Shown: piece by piece, positions 54,357-64,000 of the stretch
Position numbering within the stretch: the stretch's first letter is position 1
How the letters are laid out: each line of letters begins with the position of its first letter
Position numbers and translations under genes: made by a program
Source of the DNA: Aurelia coerulea
Lineage: Eukaryota > Cnidaria > Scyphozoa > Semaeostomeae > Ulmaridae
DNA: 64,000 nucleotides
Assembly (NCBI GenBank): GCA_039566865.1
Contig: CM076954.1
Coordinates: 6,890,001-6,954,000 of the forward strand
Direction of reading: 5' to 3'
Notes under the pieces: generated by a model
Databases searched by the model: none
What the model saw: the letters and a program-made list of their open reading frames with translations, nothing else
Told to the model about the DNA's origin: nothing

Positions 54357-55241
54357 TTAAACCTGCCAAATCAAGCCCTTTTGCAAATAATGTTGTATGG
54401 CGATAAAATATTTTCTCATAATCAAAATAGAGAAATTTTGGAATCAACGCTAAAATTCATTCATACATCAGAGCGTTTCTTGTAGCACCAGCAATTACAA
54501 ACCTAGGTAAATTAATCTTCTGTCTCATCCTTCTCTATTAATCTTTAACTTCTTATAAAATAATATATGTATAGTAAATGTATCTATGTTACTAAAGACT
54601 ATACCAAAATCTGTCAATTTTCAATTTTGGCTGTTGTTAGTGATTTGATTTTCAATTTTGATTCAAGCAGTAGTGTCGCCATATCTCTCGATTAAGCCGG
54701 TTTCTCCCTTAGGAGAGACCAACAGAAACTTTGGTATAGCCTTTAATATCTGTATTGTTATTTGTTAAGATCATTTAGGGTAGCCATGCCTATCATGCTC
54801 CCAATGGTATCGTCTTTTGTAACTATGTCTTTGTTAAATTGTATATTTTTAGATTGTGTATATAAAAAAATATGACGTCATACATAAGTATGACGCCATA
54901 GATCTTAAATTTTGCTGATGTCAGCAAAATACAAAAATTTATATATCAAATGAAAGTAGACTTCAAGACAAACGGATTGGTACCAATTGCATTGAAATTA
55001 GGTACGTACGAGAAAAGTTATGCATGTTTTACTGATTTTCTGAGAGACCTGTTGCAAAATATGGGCATGTCATAGTCACGTGACCAATTATATAACAATC
55101 AAATATTGTCAATTTGATGCAATATTAAATTTGATTAAAAGTCATCCAAGTTCCAGTGTTTTATCATGCTTGGTTTAAAAATAATTGCAGAGAGTATGGT
55201 TAGGGGGGGGGCCTTTTTTGCCCCTCCCATGTAGGATAGGG

Positions 55242-55390
55242 TTAATCTGGGTCTATTTTTCAGCGTATTCAGCATATCAAATTGTGTTGGAAAACGAATT
55301 TTCAGAGTTCTAACGCAAACAGTGTTCAATTTATTGAGGAAAACCCCATAGAGGACTGAGGCAAAGTACCCCTGTCTAAGAATAGCTCGT
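55242..55390 (-). repeat. Continuation of the inverted 158 bp satellite
   Basis: TTAATCTGGGTCTATTTTTC through CATAGAGGACTGAGG equals the unit interrupted at 40642. Confidence 0.85.
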
Positions 55391-55857
55391 GTTCAGCGCA
55401 TTAAACTGTGTACTTGTACCAAATCTCATGCTTGTATCATAAAATGCACAATTCTTGTAGATTTTGACGTTAAGTGACTGAACTATCTGCAAAAGTAATA
55501 TATTTGAATGAGAATCAAATCAATTTCTTCTCAACAGCAAATACTAAATAAGGAAACCTGTTCAAAAATATTGTTTTCCGACGTTCTGTAGAGAGCAGGC
55601 CCCCGGACCCCTGTTTTTGCTCACTTCGCTCGCATCTATCCCATTGAAGCCGTTTTGCTGTCCCTGGTTTAAATTCATTACAACATTGCCTGTTAGAAAG
55701 TCCTTAAATGTAAAGTCTCGACAACTCAACCGGCTTTGAACTAACATGAAGAACTTCTGTGTTACGTACCTGAAAATAATACATGGCATTATTTAGATGT
55801 AAATTTCCCACCGGCTTCAAGTATACGAATCAATTTCTTCTCAAAAGGAAGGCATAA
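55391..55857. other. Unassigned
   Basis: GGCCCCCGGACCCCTG near 55600 resembles the subterminal zone of hAT-like elements, but no paired end is visible. No gene. Confidence 0.3.
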
Positions 55858-56255
55858 ACGTTTTTTTTTTATAAGAAACTGGTTTATAAGAAACTAGTAC
55901 TAAGATGACCAAAAAGTTAAGAAACTCTAGTACTACACTCAAGAACAGTAAAGAAACTCTAAAACTTTATCTCTGTATGTCTCTCGTATTCTATGTCTCT
56001 CTAACAAAGGTACCTTCGTCTTTTCTTGACTTTTAACTGTAAAATTGGTAAATTTTTGCCTTGATGTGCATGGCTTCTTACTGATGACAATGTCAATGCA
56101 AATGGAAGCCTTTTGCCGAGAAGAAGGCTCAACTTCGAACAATACGAAACTAATTAAGAAATTTTTACTACTAAAACACCGAAATTTTCATGCGAAATTA
56201 AGAAACTTTTAGTGCTAAGTGCTGATCCAAATTTCTTATGAAAAAAACGTGTATG
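55858..56255 (+). mobile_element. AAGAAAC-type MITE, copy 5
   Basis: AACGTTTTTTTTTTATAAGA with AACTGGTTTATAAGAAACTA at the left, and TTTCTTATGAAAAAAACGTG at the right. Inside are many AAGAAACT words. About 400 bases, the longest of the family here. Confidence 0.65.
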
Positions 56256-56865
56256 GTAAATACCAGCCTTTGATTTTCATAAAAGCGCGTTTTCCCACGT
56301 TCAAAAAGGTGCAAGGTCAGACAGTTTACAGTGGACAAGCCCCCAGACCCCCACACTTTGTCACTTCAATCGCAGTTTTACCCATCCCCCCCCCCCCACT
56401 TTAAAACTCATCCCATCATAAGATCGCCCTGTGGGTCTTTGGTGCATTTGCCTGATAGGTATCCACAAAATAATATTTTGCTGACCCCAGCATTCTTAAA
56501 TTTCTGCAACGTGAACGTGAAAATACTGTTTCGTGATGGCCTGAACAACGAAGAATGGACGCGTGAATGCGTGATCCAAGGGTACTTTGGGTGGGGGGGG
56601 GGGGCTCACTAAAGGGAACAACGCTAGCTAGCGATGAAATTGTTGCTTAAAGAAATATGTTGCATCAAATAAACTCTCTTTAAGTCTCTTAAAAAAACTA
56701 TAGATGAACAACTGTTGTAGTAGCAGAATAGGTCAATTTGGTAAATTATTTTCATATTTTTGGTTATGAGATGCAAAGTGTTTTTGAATACAAAGCGTAT
56801 TAGCTTAAATGATATTACAAAGTACCCTTTTTATCATGTTTCACTTCTTCCTTGTAATTATGTAC
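56256..56865. other. Unassigned, with C- and G-runs
   Basis: C-run at 56386-56398 and G-run at 56591-56603 may be remnants of G/C-run TIR elements, but no TSD was found. Confidence 0.3.
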
Positions 56866-56879
56866 AGGGTGTGCCAAAA

Positions 56880-57076
56880 AATTGTTCGACGTTTGATTAA
56901 ATATAAAGAAATAACGGAAATACTGAACGGGCTCGATGATAAAATAACCATATTGCTGAGATTTTAGATTAATTTTAGACACCAGAAGCTAGCAAATCGG
57001 CTAAATATTCACGGAGTTACGAGCTTTCGAAGATCAAGTTTGTGCGAAAGCTGAAACCAGAAGCCTAGCATATTTT
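56880..57076 (+). repeat. Left member of an inverted pair (partner 61618-61797)
   Basis: GACGTTTGATTAAAT, ATTAATTTTAGAC.CCAGAA, TTCACGGAGTTACGAGCTT and GTGCGAAAGCTGAAACCAGA recur inverted at 61618-61797. Confidence 0.75.
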
Positions 57077-57225
57077 GTAAAAGTAGATTATCGATTATTC
57101 AAAGCAAATAAAATGGAATTTCAAAAGCACTTTCGATAAACTAGCTTTCTGTGACATTGAATCAAGGTTATGGATGCTTGGAGGAATCTTGTTCAGTATA
57201 ATTTGCAATTGCCCTTTCTCACAGT

Positions 57226-58045
57226 GATCCAGAGCATGAAATAATTGCCAAAACAAAAATAGTTGCAAATGCAAAAACTTTCAGACCTATTATAGAGAGG
57301 ACACTTTGAGGTATTCAGAACAAAAATCCGTATGGAAATCGGACCAACTACTGCAGAGAAATTGCACTTTTAAGTTGCCAAAAATTGCCAGGCCATGTTT
57401 TTGTTTACCTTTCCGGTGTATCACTTTTGAAATGGGCCTAAACCAACAATTTCAAATGTTCATTTCTCCAGTTGTATTCGTCCGATTTCAATAAAAAAAA
57501 TTTTAAATTGACCCTCAATGTCTGCGCAATTATACAACGTATCAGTTCTATGAATTTACATCAATTTATTTAATTTATTTGGCACATATTTGCCAAGGGT
57601 TATTTTTAGCAGTAGAACCATTCAAGACCCCTAAATTTCTTCTTTCCTGGTGCAAACAAAAAAAGTGAGGAAAAATGAGTCTTAAAAACTCACTTCGCAC
57701 TAAACTTCTGGTATCGATGAAGGTTTCTGCCAAAGGGTTCGTTCAGGTTCGTACATGTAAAAATTTTATAACTGATATAAAAAATCGAGTCATTTAGGCC
57801 CATGTATGCTATTTTCTGTCATTTTCCGTGATTATGATGCATGTTTTGTGTTTGGGTAGTTCCATTGCATAGTTTTCGTTTTGATTGCACAGCTGTAATA
57901 GCAAGGGTTTAAATTCTAAATAAAAAGAGGAATTATGTCATTAACTAACAAGCATATTAGCATTTAAGTGGATCAAACGTAGTCTAGCCGACAAGCATTT
58001 AATGTCTATGACTTGAGGACACTAGGCCTAAGTCCAAACTCCACC
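57226..58045 (+). repeat. ~820 bp dispersed repeat, copy 1
   Basis: Starts CACAGTGATCCAGAGCATG and ends near CACTAGGCCTAAGTCCAAAC. Matches copies 2 and 3 through ACTACTGCAGAGAAATTGCA, GGTGCAAACAAAAAAAGTGA and AGTCATTTAGGCCCATG. ORFs such as 57306-57494 recur in each copy but are short and not conserved as protein. Confidence 0.85.
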
Positions 58046-58071
58046 GTGGCAGTCTTGACAGGGGTAAGGCG

Positions 58072-58850
58072 CACAGTGATCCAGAGCATGGAATAAATGC
58101 CAAAACACAAATAGTTGCAAATGCTAAAATTTTTAAATCTACCATAGAGAGGACACTTTGAGCTATTCAGAACAAAAATCCGTATGGAAATCGGACCAAC
58201 TACTGCAGAGAAATTGCACTTTGAAGTTGACAAAAATTGCCAGGCAATGTTTTTGTTTACATTTCCGGTGTATCTCTTTTGAAATGGGCCTAAACCAACA
58301 ATTTCAAATTTTCATTTCTCCAGTTGTATTCATCCGATTTCAATAAACTTTTTTTTTAATGACCCTCAATGTCTGTGCAATTATACAACGTATTATTTCT
58401 ATGAACTTACATCAATTTATTTGTTTATTTGGCACATATTTGTCAAGGGGTATATTTAGCATTAGAACTACACGAGACCCCTAAATTTCTTCTTTCCTGG
58501 TGCAAACAAAAAAAGTGAGGAAAAAAGAGTCTTAAAAACTCATTTCGCACTAAACTTCAGGTATCGATGAATGTTTCTGCAAGGAGGTTCGTTCAGGTTC
58601 GTACAGGTAAAAATTTTATAGCTGATATAAAAAATTGAGTCATTTAGGCCTATGTGTGCTATTTTCTGTGATTTTCAATGATAGGATGTATATTTTTTTT
58701 TCTGGGTGGTTCCAATGCATAGTTCTCGTTTTAATTGCACATCTTTAATAGCGAGGGTTTAAATTCTAAATAAAAAGAGGCATTATTTCATTACCTAACA
58801 ATCACATTAACATTTAAATGACTTGAATCGTACACGGGTTTAACATGGTT
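58072..58850 (+). repeat. ~820 bp dispersed repeat, copy 2
   Basis: Begins 27 bases after copy 1 in the same orientation (CACAGTGATCCAGAGCATGG). More diverged, and its 3' part drifts after AACATTTAAATGACTTG. Confidence 0.85.
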
Positions 58851-59939
58851 TACACTAAAATCACGGCAACAAGCATCTTATGTCTATGACTGTTAAGATA
58901 CAAAGCTTGGGCTTGAGGTCCATATCTTGGAAACTGCACTAATAGGTTACAGGAAGGTGTGGTGTGCGGCAAAAGGATTTCTGTCATGACCCAATCCCAG
59001 AATTTAGGGAAGATTTTGATACCTAATCTTTGAATACGAGTTACGTTTTCCCAAAGAAAAATTTTCGCTGCAAAACCACTGCAATATTTTTGTTTCACGT
59101 AAACAAAGCATTAGTAGGACTTTAAATTATTACCGAACATTAAAGTCACGGGAAACAGAACAGTGTCAGAATGTTTCGTAAATGATAAGCCCCAGTACCA
59201 GAATATTCACAACAAGATTATGAAAGTATACCCCGTTTCTATAATTTCTGACAAAAACTCCCCTAAATGCCTATATGACCAGAAATTTGAGAACCCCCAG
59301 CCTGGGCTTTTAGTCTATAAAGTGCACTTCTGTTGTATAAGTCTTGAGAAACGAACTTCATCTTGGACTTCAAATTAAAGGTCTCACGAGCCTTAGCTTT
59401 TTGGCTCATTACATGTCGCGGGCAATGATAAAAACTATATAGTTATCATGAATTTTATGAACTTATAGTTACTCCATAGGCTGTGTATTTATCACTTTAT
59501 CTTTCTTTATTCAATACCTAATGCTGAATTTAAAAAATCCAAAGGAACTTTACATTTATTTTTGGTTAAAGTTGAAACTGATTACAGAATCGCACAGACT
59601 GTAACTATATTCTAGAAGTTATCTGCAGTTTAGAAGACTAAAACTGTCACTTCAAAGAAAACCTCTTGGTTTATAATCCAATTACAGTTTTTTTGGAACG
59701 AGTACATCTGAAAATTTAGAGGAACTTTTGGTTGCAGACTGTGAAAAAGTTTTGTGTCAGTAAATCATGGCCCCTTTGTCCGGATGCTCATCAAATTTGC
59801 ACCAGATATTCCCCATGCTAGACACGATCCATTGAAGCGACAAATTCAGGCATGTGAGAATGAGACTTTCTTTGTATCAAACCAAGAAGAAGCTCTTCTT
59901 CCAAACATGGAAAAATGAACTATAGTTAATAGATCGAAT
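58851..59939. other. Unassigned stretch between repeat copies
   Basis: No gene supported. Short ORFs at 58850-59098 and 59163-59378 have no recognisable features. Confidence 0.3.
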
Positions 59940-59941
59940 GG

Positions 59942-60774
59942 TAGAGTTTGGACTTAAGCCTAGTGTTCCCAAGTCATAGACATAAAATGCTTGTCGGCTA
60001 GACTACGTTTGATCCACTTAAATGCTAATATGCTTGTTAGGTAATGACATAATTCCTCTTTCTATTTAGAATTTAAACCCTGGCTATTACAGCTCTGCAA
60101 TCAAAACGAAAATTATGCCATGGAACCACCCAGAAACAAGAGATACATTCTAATCACGGAAAATGACAGAAAATAGCATACATGGGCCTAAATGACTCGA
60201 TTTTTTATATCAGCTATACAATTTTTACCTGTACGAACCTGAATGAACCCTTTGGCAGAAACCTTCATGGATACCTGAAGTTTAGTGCAAAATGAGTTTT
60301 TAAGACTCTTTTTTCCTCACTTTTTTTGTTTGCACCAGGAAAGAAGAAATTTAGGGGTCTTGAATGGTTCTACTGCTAAAAATAACCCTTGGCAAATATG
60401 TGCCAAATAAATTAAATAAATTGATGTAAATTCATAGAACTGATACGTTGTATAATTGCGCAGACATTGAGGGTCAATTTAAAAATTTTTTTATTGAAAT
60501 CGGACGAATACAACTGGAGAAATGAAAATTTGAAATTGTTGGTTTAGGCCCATTTCAAAAGTGATGCACCGGAAATGTAAACAAAAACATGGCCTGGCAA
60601 TTTTTGGCAACTTAAATTGCAATTTCTCTGCAGTAGTTGGTCCGATTTCTATACGGATTTTTGTTCTGAATACCTCAAAGTGTCCTCTCCATGATAGGTG
60701 TGAAAGGTTTTGCATTTCCAACGTTTTGTGTTTTGGCATTTATTCCATAATTTTGACAATCTGGATCACTGTGC
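59942..60774 (-). repeat. ~820 bp dispersed repeat, copy 3 (inverted)
   Basis: From GGACTTAAGCCTAGTGTTCC to TCTGGATCACTGTG, reverse complement of copies 1 and 2, closest to copy 1. Confidence 0.85.
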
Positions 60775-60793
60775 TTCACTCATTAGTGATTAA

Positions 60794-61530
60794 CCCTATC
60801 TGGACCGGGCTTTTTTGAGCATCCTCAGGCCGAGGGGGGGCTAAATTAGCCCCCTCTCAGAACTCCGAATTGACAAGGGCTAGAAAGATGAAATTTGGTC
60901 GTAATATGTAACTTAATGTGAAACGTCCGAATAGCTCATCTATTTTACCATAATTGTTGTATTTTCGATGACGTCATCAATTTTCTTTGTTTTAGGCCAA
61001 AAACAGTACTCTTACAGACTTAACCGTAAAAACTTTCTTACGAGAAATATTATGCTTCTTATAACTTTAATTAAGAGATAGAATATCTAAGTTTCTGAAA
61101 AACATAATTTTTTGAAAAAATTATGAAATTTATAAACTTATATTTATTACCTAAATTCATTAGATATATGACGTCACGAATGACGTAATGCAAAAGAAAA
61201 ACTAAAAAAATAGGTTGGTTCCATATTATGTTATTGGTTTATGGTTGCTCTGAAAATTTGAGCCATTTATCTCACTTCTGTCAAGAATTATCTTAGTTTG
61301 GAGTTATAAAGGGTTTGACCCTAAAACAAACAAGATATTAAAACTACTCTCTGAAAAAAATGTCATATTTGTAAAAATACATGACATATCTTGTAGAAAT
61401 CTGGGTGAAAGATGCGAAAAGGATAGTTAGGAAAAGTCACGAAAAATAATTAGCCTAGAAATTATCATAAAAAAGATACCCAGAAAAAACGGGTGGGGGG
61501 GCTATTTTAGCCCGGGATGTCCTAATTGGA
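60794..61530 (+). mobile_element. Diverged TTAA-type MITE with G/C-run hairpins
   Basis: TTAA at 60790-60793 followed by CCCTATCTGGACCGGGC. A GGGGGGGCTAAATTAGCCCC hairpin lies near 60833 and a GGGGGGGCTATTTTAGCCCG hairpin near 61495, with GATGACGTCATC and ATGACGTCAC inside. The right end is eroded (CTAATTGG). Family by architecture. Confidence 0.55.
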
Positions 61531-61617
61531 TTGCTCTGATGTCGACGAGAGGTGAAACATTGGGCAGTCTTATTTTACATCGATTTTAGGACGTCTTTTA
61601 GGAAAACAAGTCAGTTA

Positions 61618-61797
61618 GGGGCCTCTGGTTTCAGCTGTCGCACAAACTTGAACTTCAAAAGCTTGTAACTCCGTGAATTCTTAGCGATTTCGCAAGATTC
61701 TGGCGTCTAAAATTAACTTAAAATCTTAGAAACAGGGTTATCTAACCAGGCCTGTACATTTTATCGTTATTTTTTAGCATTTAATCAAACGTCCAAC
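61618..61797 (-). repeat. Right member of the inverted pair (partner 56880-57076)
   Basis: CTGGTTTCAGCTGTCGCACA through TTTAATCAAACGTCCAAC. The pair encloses the three ~820 bp repeats and the diverged MITE. Confidence 0.75.
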
Positions 61798-62590
61798 AAC
61801 TCAGTAGGCTAAAAATTGAAAAACCTATAACAGCAGTCCTTAATGAATAATGATAAACTATGAAATTCAATTTCATGAAAAATTAAGAAACTCCCAAGAA
61901 ACGCTTACTATAAGAATTAGGTCTAAAATTGAAAAAAAAACGTACATCAAAGGTTACAGCAAGCTTTCTCATAAAAATCAGCGCAATCGATCATAAATGA
62001 AAGCTTCTGTGCAGTTTGCCTGTAGGAAAATTTTAAGTTTCAAATAAAGAAACCGATATAAATATTCATTCATGGTCAGCAATAATTCTTTTTCTATATT
62101 CCATGTAAAATTTACAATACATAATACGAATTACTCTACCTACAAACTACAAGGACGATACCACGAGGAGCAAAATAGCAAAACACTATGACTACCTCAT
62201 GGCATCGTTTAAAAAAGCTAAACTACATGAAATTTTACATAAATGCAGAATATGATTAAAAAGGAAGAATGAAAAATACTGTAGTGTAGTCTGCCTAACA
62301 TTAGATGTCAGGTTGGGGCTGTAATAACCCAAAAACTGTCAGGAGCAAAATTCTTCTGTTCATTTTATTAGGGTTATTATAGCAATTATTTCTGACTGAT
62401 ATACCAGTTAGAACGTTGTTTCTAATTAAAATGTTAAAAAACAAGTTCTGGTGTTAGAAATTAGGCAATATTTCTGCAGTGGTTGAAAGAAAAACTTAAC
62501 TTTCAAAGCAAATATCCCAGCATTAAGAGCTTACACATTGAAACATCAAGTACCGAATTTTCAGTTAATCAGCTAGCTGACTGTGGTCGG
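61798..62590. other. Unassigned AT-rich stretch
   Basis: No gene or repeat recognised. Confidence 0.3.
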
Positions 62591-62594
62591 TTAG

Positions 62595-62847
62595 CCAAAG
62601 ATATTTCAGATTGACTCAAGCAGTGAACTCATACTGGACTTGGTTAATTTTGTGGCCACATTTTTGGGGCACCCAGTACAAAGTCTCACTGAATTCAACA
62701 TGTTTTGCTGCCGCGAAGCCGAAGCATCGCTTCAGGTGCGTGACAACAAACATTGCTTCCTCGCTCACACAAACAAGAATGTTTATTTTTTCAAATCAAT
62801 TTCAGCAAACGCCGAATCTATTTTGCTATTTGGCACTGGTATATAAG
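62595..62847 (+). other. Possible host exon, unknown product
   Basis: An open frame following an in-frame stop gives IDSSSELILDLVNFVATFLG, then CCREAEASLQVRDNKHCFLA and a final ESILLFGTGI before TAA. A TTTCAG at 62605-62610 could be a 3' splice site but has a weak pyrimidine tract. The amino-acid make-up looks natural, but I recognise no family. Confidence 0.3.
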
Positions 62848-63324
62848 TAAACAGGGACATTGCAGCAAAGACGCATTATTATTTGCTGATTTGCAGACGT
62901 GAACATTTGCCATTGATGTGGTGGATCATCTTTGCTGCAATGCCTGGTTCACTTCACAGTGGCCGAACCGTGCCGCAATTGAAGTAGAAGGTGCAGAAAA
63001 GGGTAACAGAACCCTCCAACGACACATATGTGTTTCCTATATATTGCTAGTACATGTGCAAGACCACATTATTGTCACTTTGGATTGGACAAATGAATCA
63101 ATTTAATAACAACATTCTTCTAGGTTGTCTTGATTACCTCCAGTGTGATAGCACCAAGCAAACGCAACAATGAAGCGAAAGTCCTTAGTCAAGTGATGAT
63201 ACTTGCCTGTCGCTCGCTAGAATCGGTCATCGCCGCAAAATGCAACGTAATAAGCACTAAAGACTTAATCAGAATCACAATGATCAGAATCTACTAGGGT
63301 AAGGTAGGATGAAATGTCATCTCG
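62848..63324. other. Unassigned
   Basis: No supported ORF or repeat. Confidence 0.3.
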
Positions 63325-63569
63325 GTCACTTCAACGGAGAGTAGCTAAAAGCGTCCAGTGGGTGGTTCAAATAAAAAACACACAGCATTAATAGTTGGCC
63401 TAAAATTTGAATTTGACTGAGGCTATCTTTCCTATGATTTAGTTCCAGTATCTTCAGCAATGAGTGCTTAGTTTCCTGCAATGCTATGCCCGTAATATGT
63501 GCAGGAACTTTTACCAACTCTTTACAAACGGCTCTGTCAACGTGAAGGCAACTGCTAATTACATCTGAA
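63325..63569 (-). other. Possible terminal host exon, unknown product
   Basis: On the minus strand TTGTTTGAGTCCTTTCAG is a good 3' splice site. From it a frame reads VISSCLHVDRAVCKELVKVP, then HSLLKILELNHRKDSLSQIQ and ends FSYSPLK and a stop. It is helix-rich and protein-like. No poly(A) signal is obvious downstream. Family unknown. Confidence 0.35.
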
Positions 63570-64000
63570 AGGACTCAAACAAGAACTCACCAAAGACGAT
63601 CTTGATCGTCCTTCTGCCTTTGCATGATAATAGTAAAGTCCCATATAACGCCCTTGTTGGGTTTCTTGCTTTGATCTGCTGTGTTGTGAATAGACAGCCG
63701 TGCTATTTAGCTATCACATCTTGCGATTTATCATGATCTGTTGCAGATTTGTCTTATGCCAACTTTGCCAAAACTGTTTCCAAGAAGATCAATATTCCTT
63801 CGCTGTCCACTGCCTGAACACCAGACAACCAAAATAATCAGCAAAACCCTCTTCAGCAGCAGTACAAGTTTGATTAAGCTGGATAGGCCAACGACTGCCC
63901 GGGCAAATAGCCAAACCTGGTAGGGTTGCTAGATAATACACGCTAATTACAATTAGTGTACGTGTTGTGAATTCTATTAGCCAATAGCATTGTCTGTCGA
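63570..64000. other. Unassigned right edge
   Basis: No feature I can support; would be intron or upstream DNA if the minus-strand exon is real. Confidence 0.3.

Larger units (their letters stand above)
49185..54484 (+). pseudogene. RT10 RT thumb and C-terminus in four pieces
   Basis: Piece 1: WAHDWRMSFNPDPAKQAVEV to FSKN. Piece 2 from 50295: KIPVGHPPIFFNDVTVM, NEHKHLGVVLDSRLTF, LYVRPHLDYGDV, a frameshift near 50545, then GWESLNDRRWSRRL to FPNCLKEWN. Piece 3 from 53136: NSLASEIRES, frameshift, then VYGIYDPNGVAILTQLRVGL and the Cys-His tail DPMCLINDGIEDTEHFLLQC. Piece 4 from 54357: NLPNQALLQIMLYGDKIF to SERFL and stop at 54484. It matches RT5 block by block. Confidence 0.85.
49177..54866 (+). 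mobile_element. RT10: CR1/L2-like element with three nested DNA elements
   Basis: Flanked by AAAATATGACGT (49165-49176 and 54867-54878), which includes part of the A tail. Own sequence: 49177-49272, 50295-50914, 53136-53472 and 54357-54866. It enters ORF2 just after the RT active site. The 3' UTR (54485-54866) ends in a short A-run. Confidence 0.85.
40643..55241 (+). mobile_element. TTAA-inserted piggyBac-like MITE, expanded to 14.6 kb by nested insertions
   Basis: The left end CCCTATTCTACATGGG at 40643 and right end CCCATGTAGGATAGGG at 55226-55241 are inverted, and TTAA flanks both (40639-40642, 55242-55245). Just inside each end lies a hairpin of G and C runs. The element's own sequence is in three pieces, 40643-40790, 48697-49176 and 54867-55241. 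They are collinear with the complete copy at 53473-54356, including CACATGATCCGTTGCTAGGC at 48716. The satellite reads straight across the two TTAA sites. Confidence 0.85.

Noticed and set aside
57306..60739. Conserved ~62-82 codon ORF in each ~820 bp repeat
   Set aside because: Similarity is explained by repeat DNA; the frame differs in length and start between copies.
1..64000. tRNA or rRNA genes
   Set aside because: No cloverleaf or A/B-box pair or rRNA core sequence recognised by eye; a covariance search would be decisive.

Overview
The window looks like transposon-dense, AT-rich intergenic or intronic DNA from a marine invertebrate. A cnidarian, probably an anthozoan, is my best guess, from the style of the CR1/L2-like retrotransposons and the abundance of short inverted-repeat elements. 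I see nothing bacterial or viral, no rRNA or tRNA gene, and no CRISPR array. Eukaryotic splice signals are visible at the left edge. The only convincing host coding sequence is one exon on the minus strand (1-805): a coiled coil followed by Cys/His clusters, behind a clear 3' splice site. Two weaker exon-like ORFs lie near the right edge (62595-62847 plus, 63325-63569 minus).

Layout, left to right. 1-0.83 kb: host exon. 1.64-4.05 kb: satellite of ~175 bp monomers with a 701 bp higher-order repeat. 4.8-9.9 kb: MITEs and two retrotransposon 3' fragments (RT7, RT8). 9.95-12.4 kb: nothing recognised. 12.4-15.4 kb: DNA elements with 8 bp target-site duplications (TSDs), one nested in another. 15.5-20.9 kb: broken CR1/L2-like element RT1, split by RT2, which keeps an uninterrupted 692-codon ORF. 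22.5-23.5 kb: RT3. 23.5-34.7 kb: inverted arms enclosing RT5 (ORF1, and ORF2 with a 2A-like motif, APE endonuclease and RT) and carrying RT4 inside one arm. 34.7-40.6 kb: two inverted arrays of a 158 bp satellite around RT6 and a TA-flanked element. 40.6-55.2 kb: one Russian-doll structure. A piggyBac-like MITE sits in a 158 bp unit, two retrotransposons (RT9, RT10) sit in that MITE, and eight further inverted-repeat elements sit in them. 55.9-61.8 kb: more MITEs and three copies of a ~820 bp repeat between inverted flanks. 61.8-64 kb: mostly unassigned.

The most useful property of the window is that RT reading frames act as rulers. At many insertion sites, mentally removing the element and one TSD copy rejoins a conserved RT or endonuclease reading frame. 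This fixes element boundaries, TSD lengths and order of insertion with no database search. Outstanding items are the nested 14.6 kb block, a 2.2 kb inverted-repeat element carrying the same exon-like ORF with a splice-donor-like end in both arms, a CCC[A/G]GGGG-ended family with 8 bp TSDs and internal minisatellites, and a TTAA-inserting MITE family carrying an RFX X-box-like palindrome beside an E-box. Family names are given from motifs and TSD length only.
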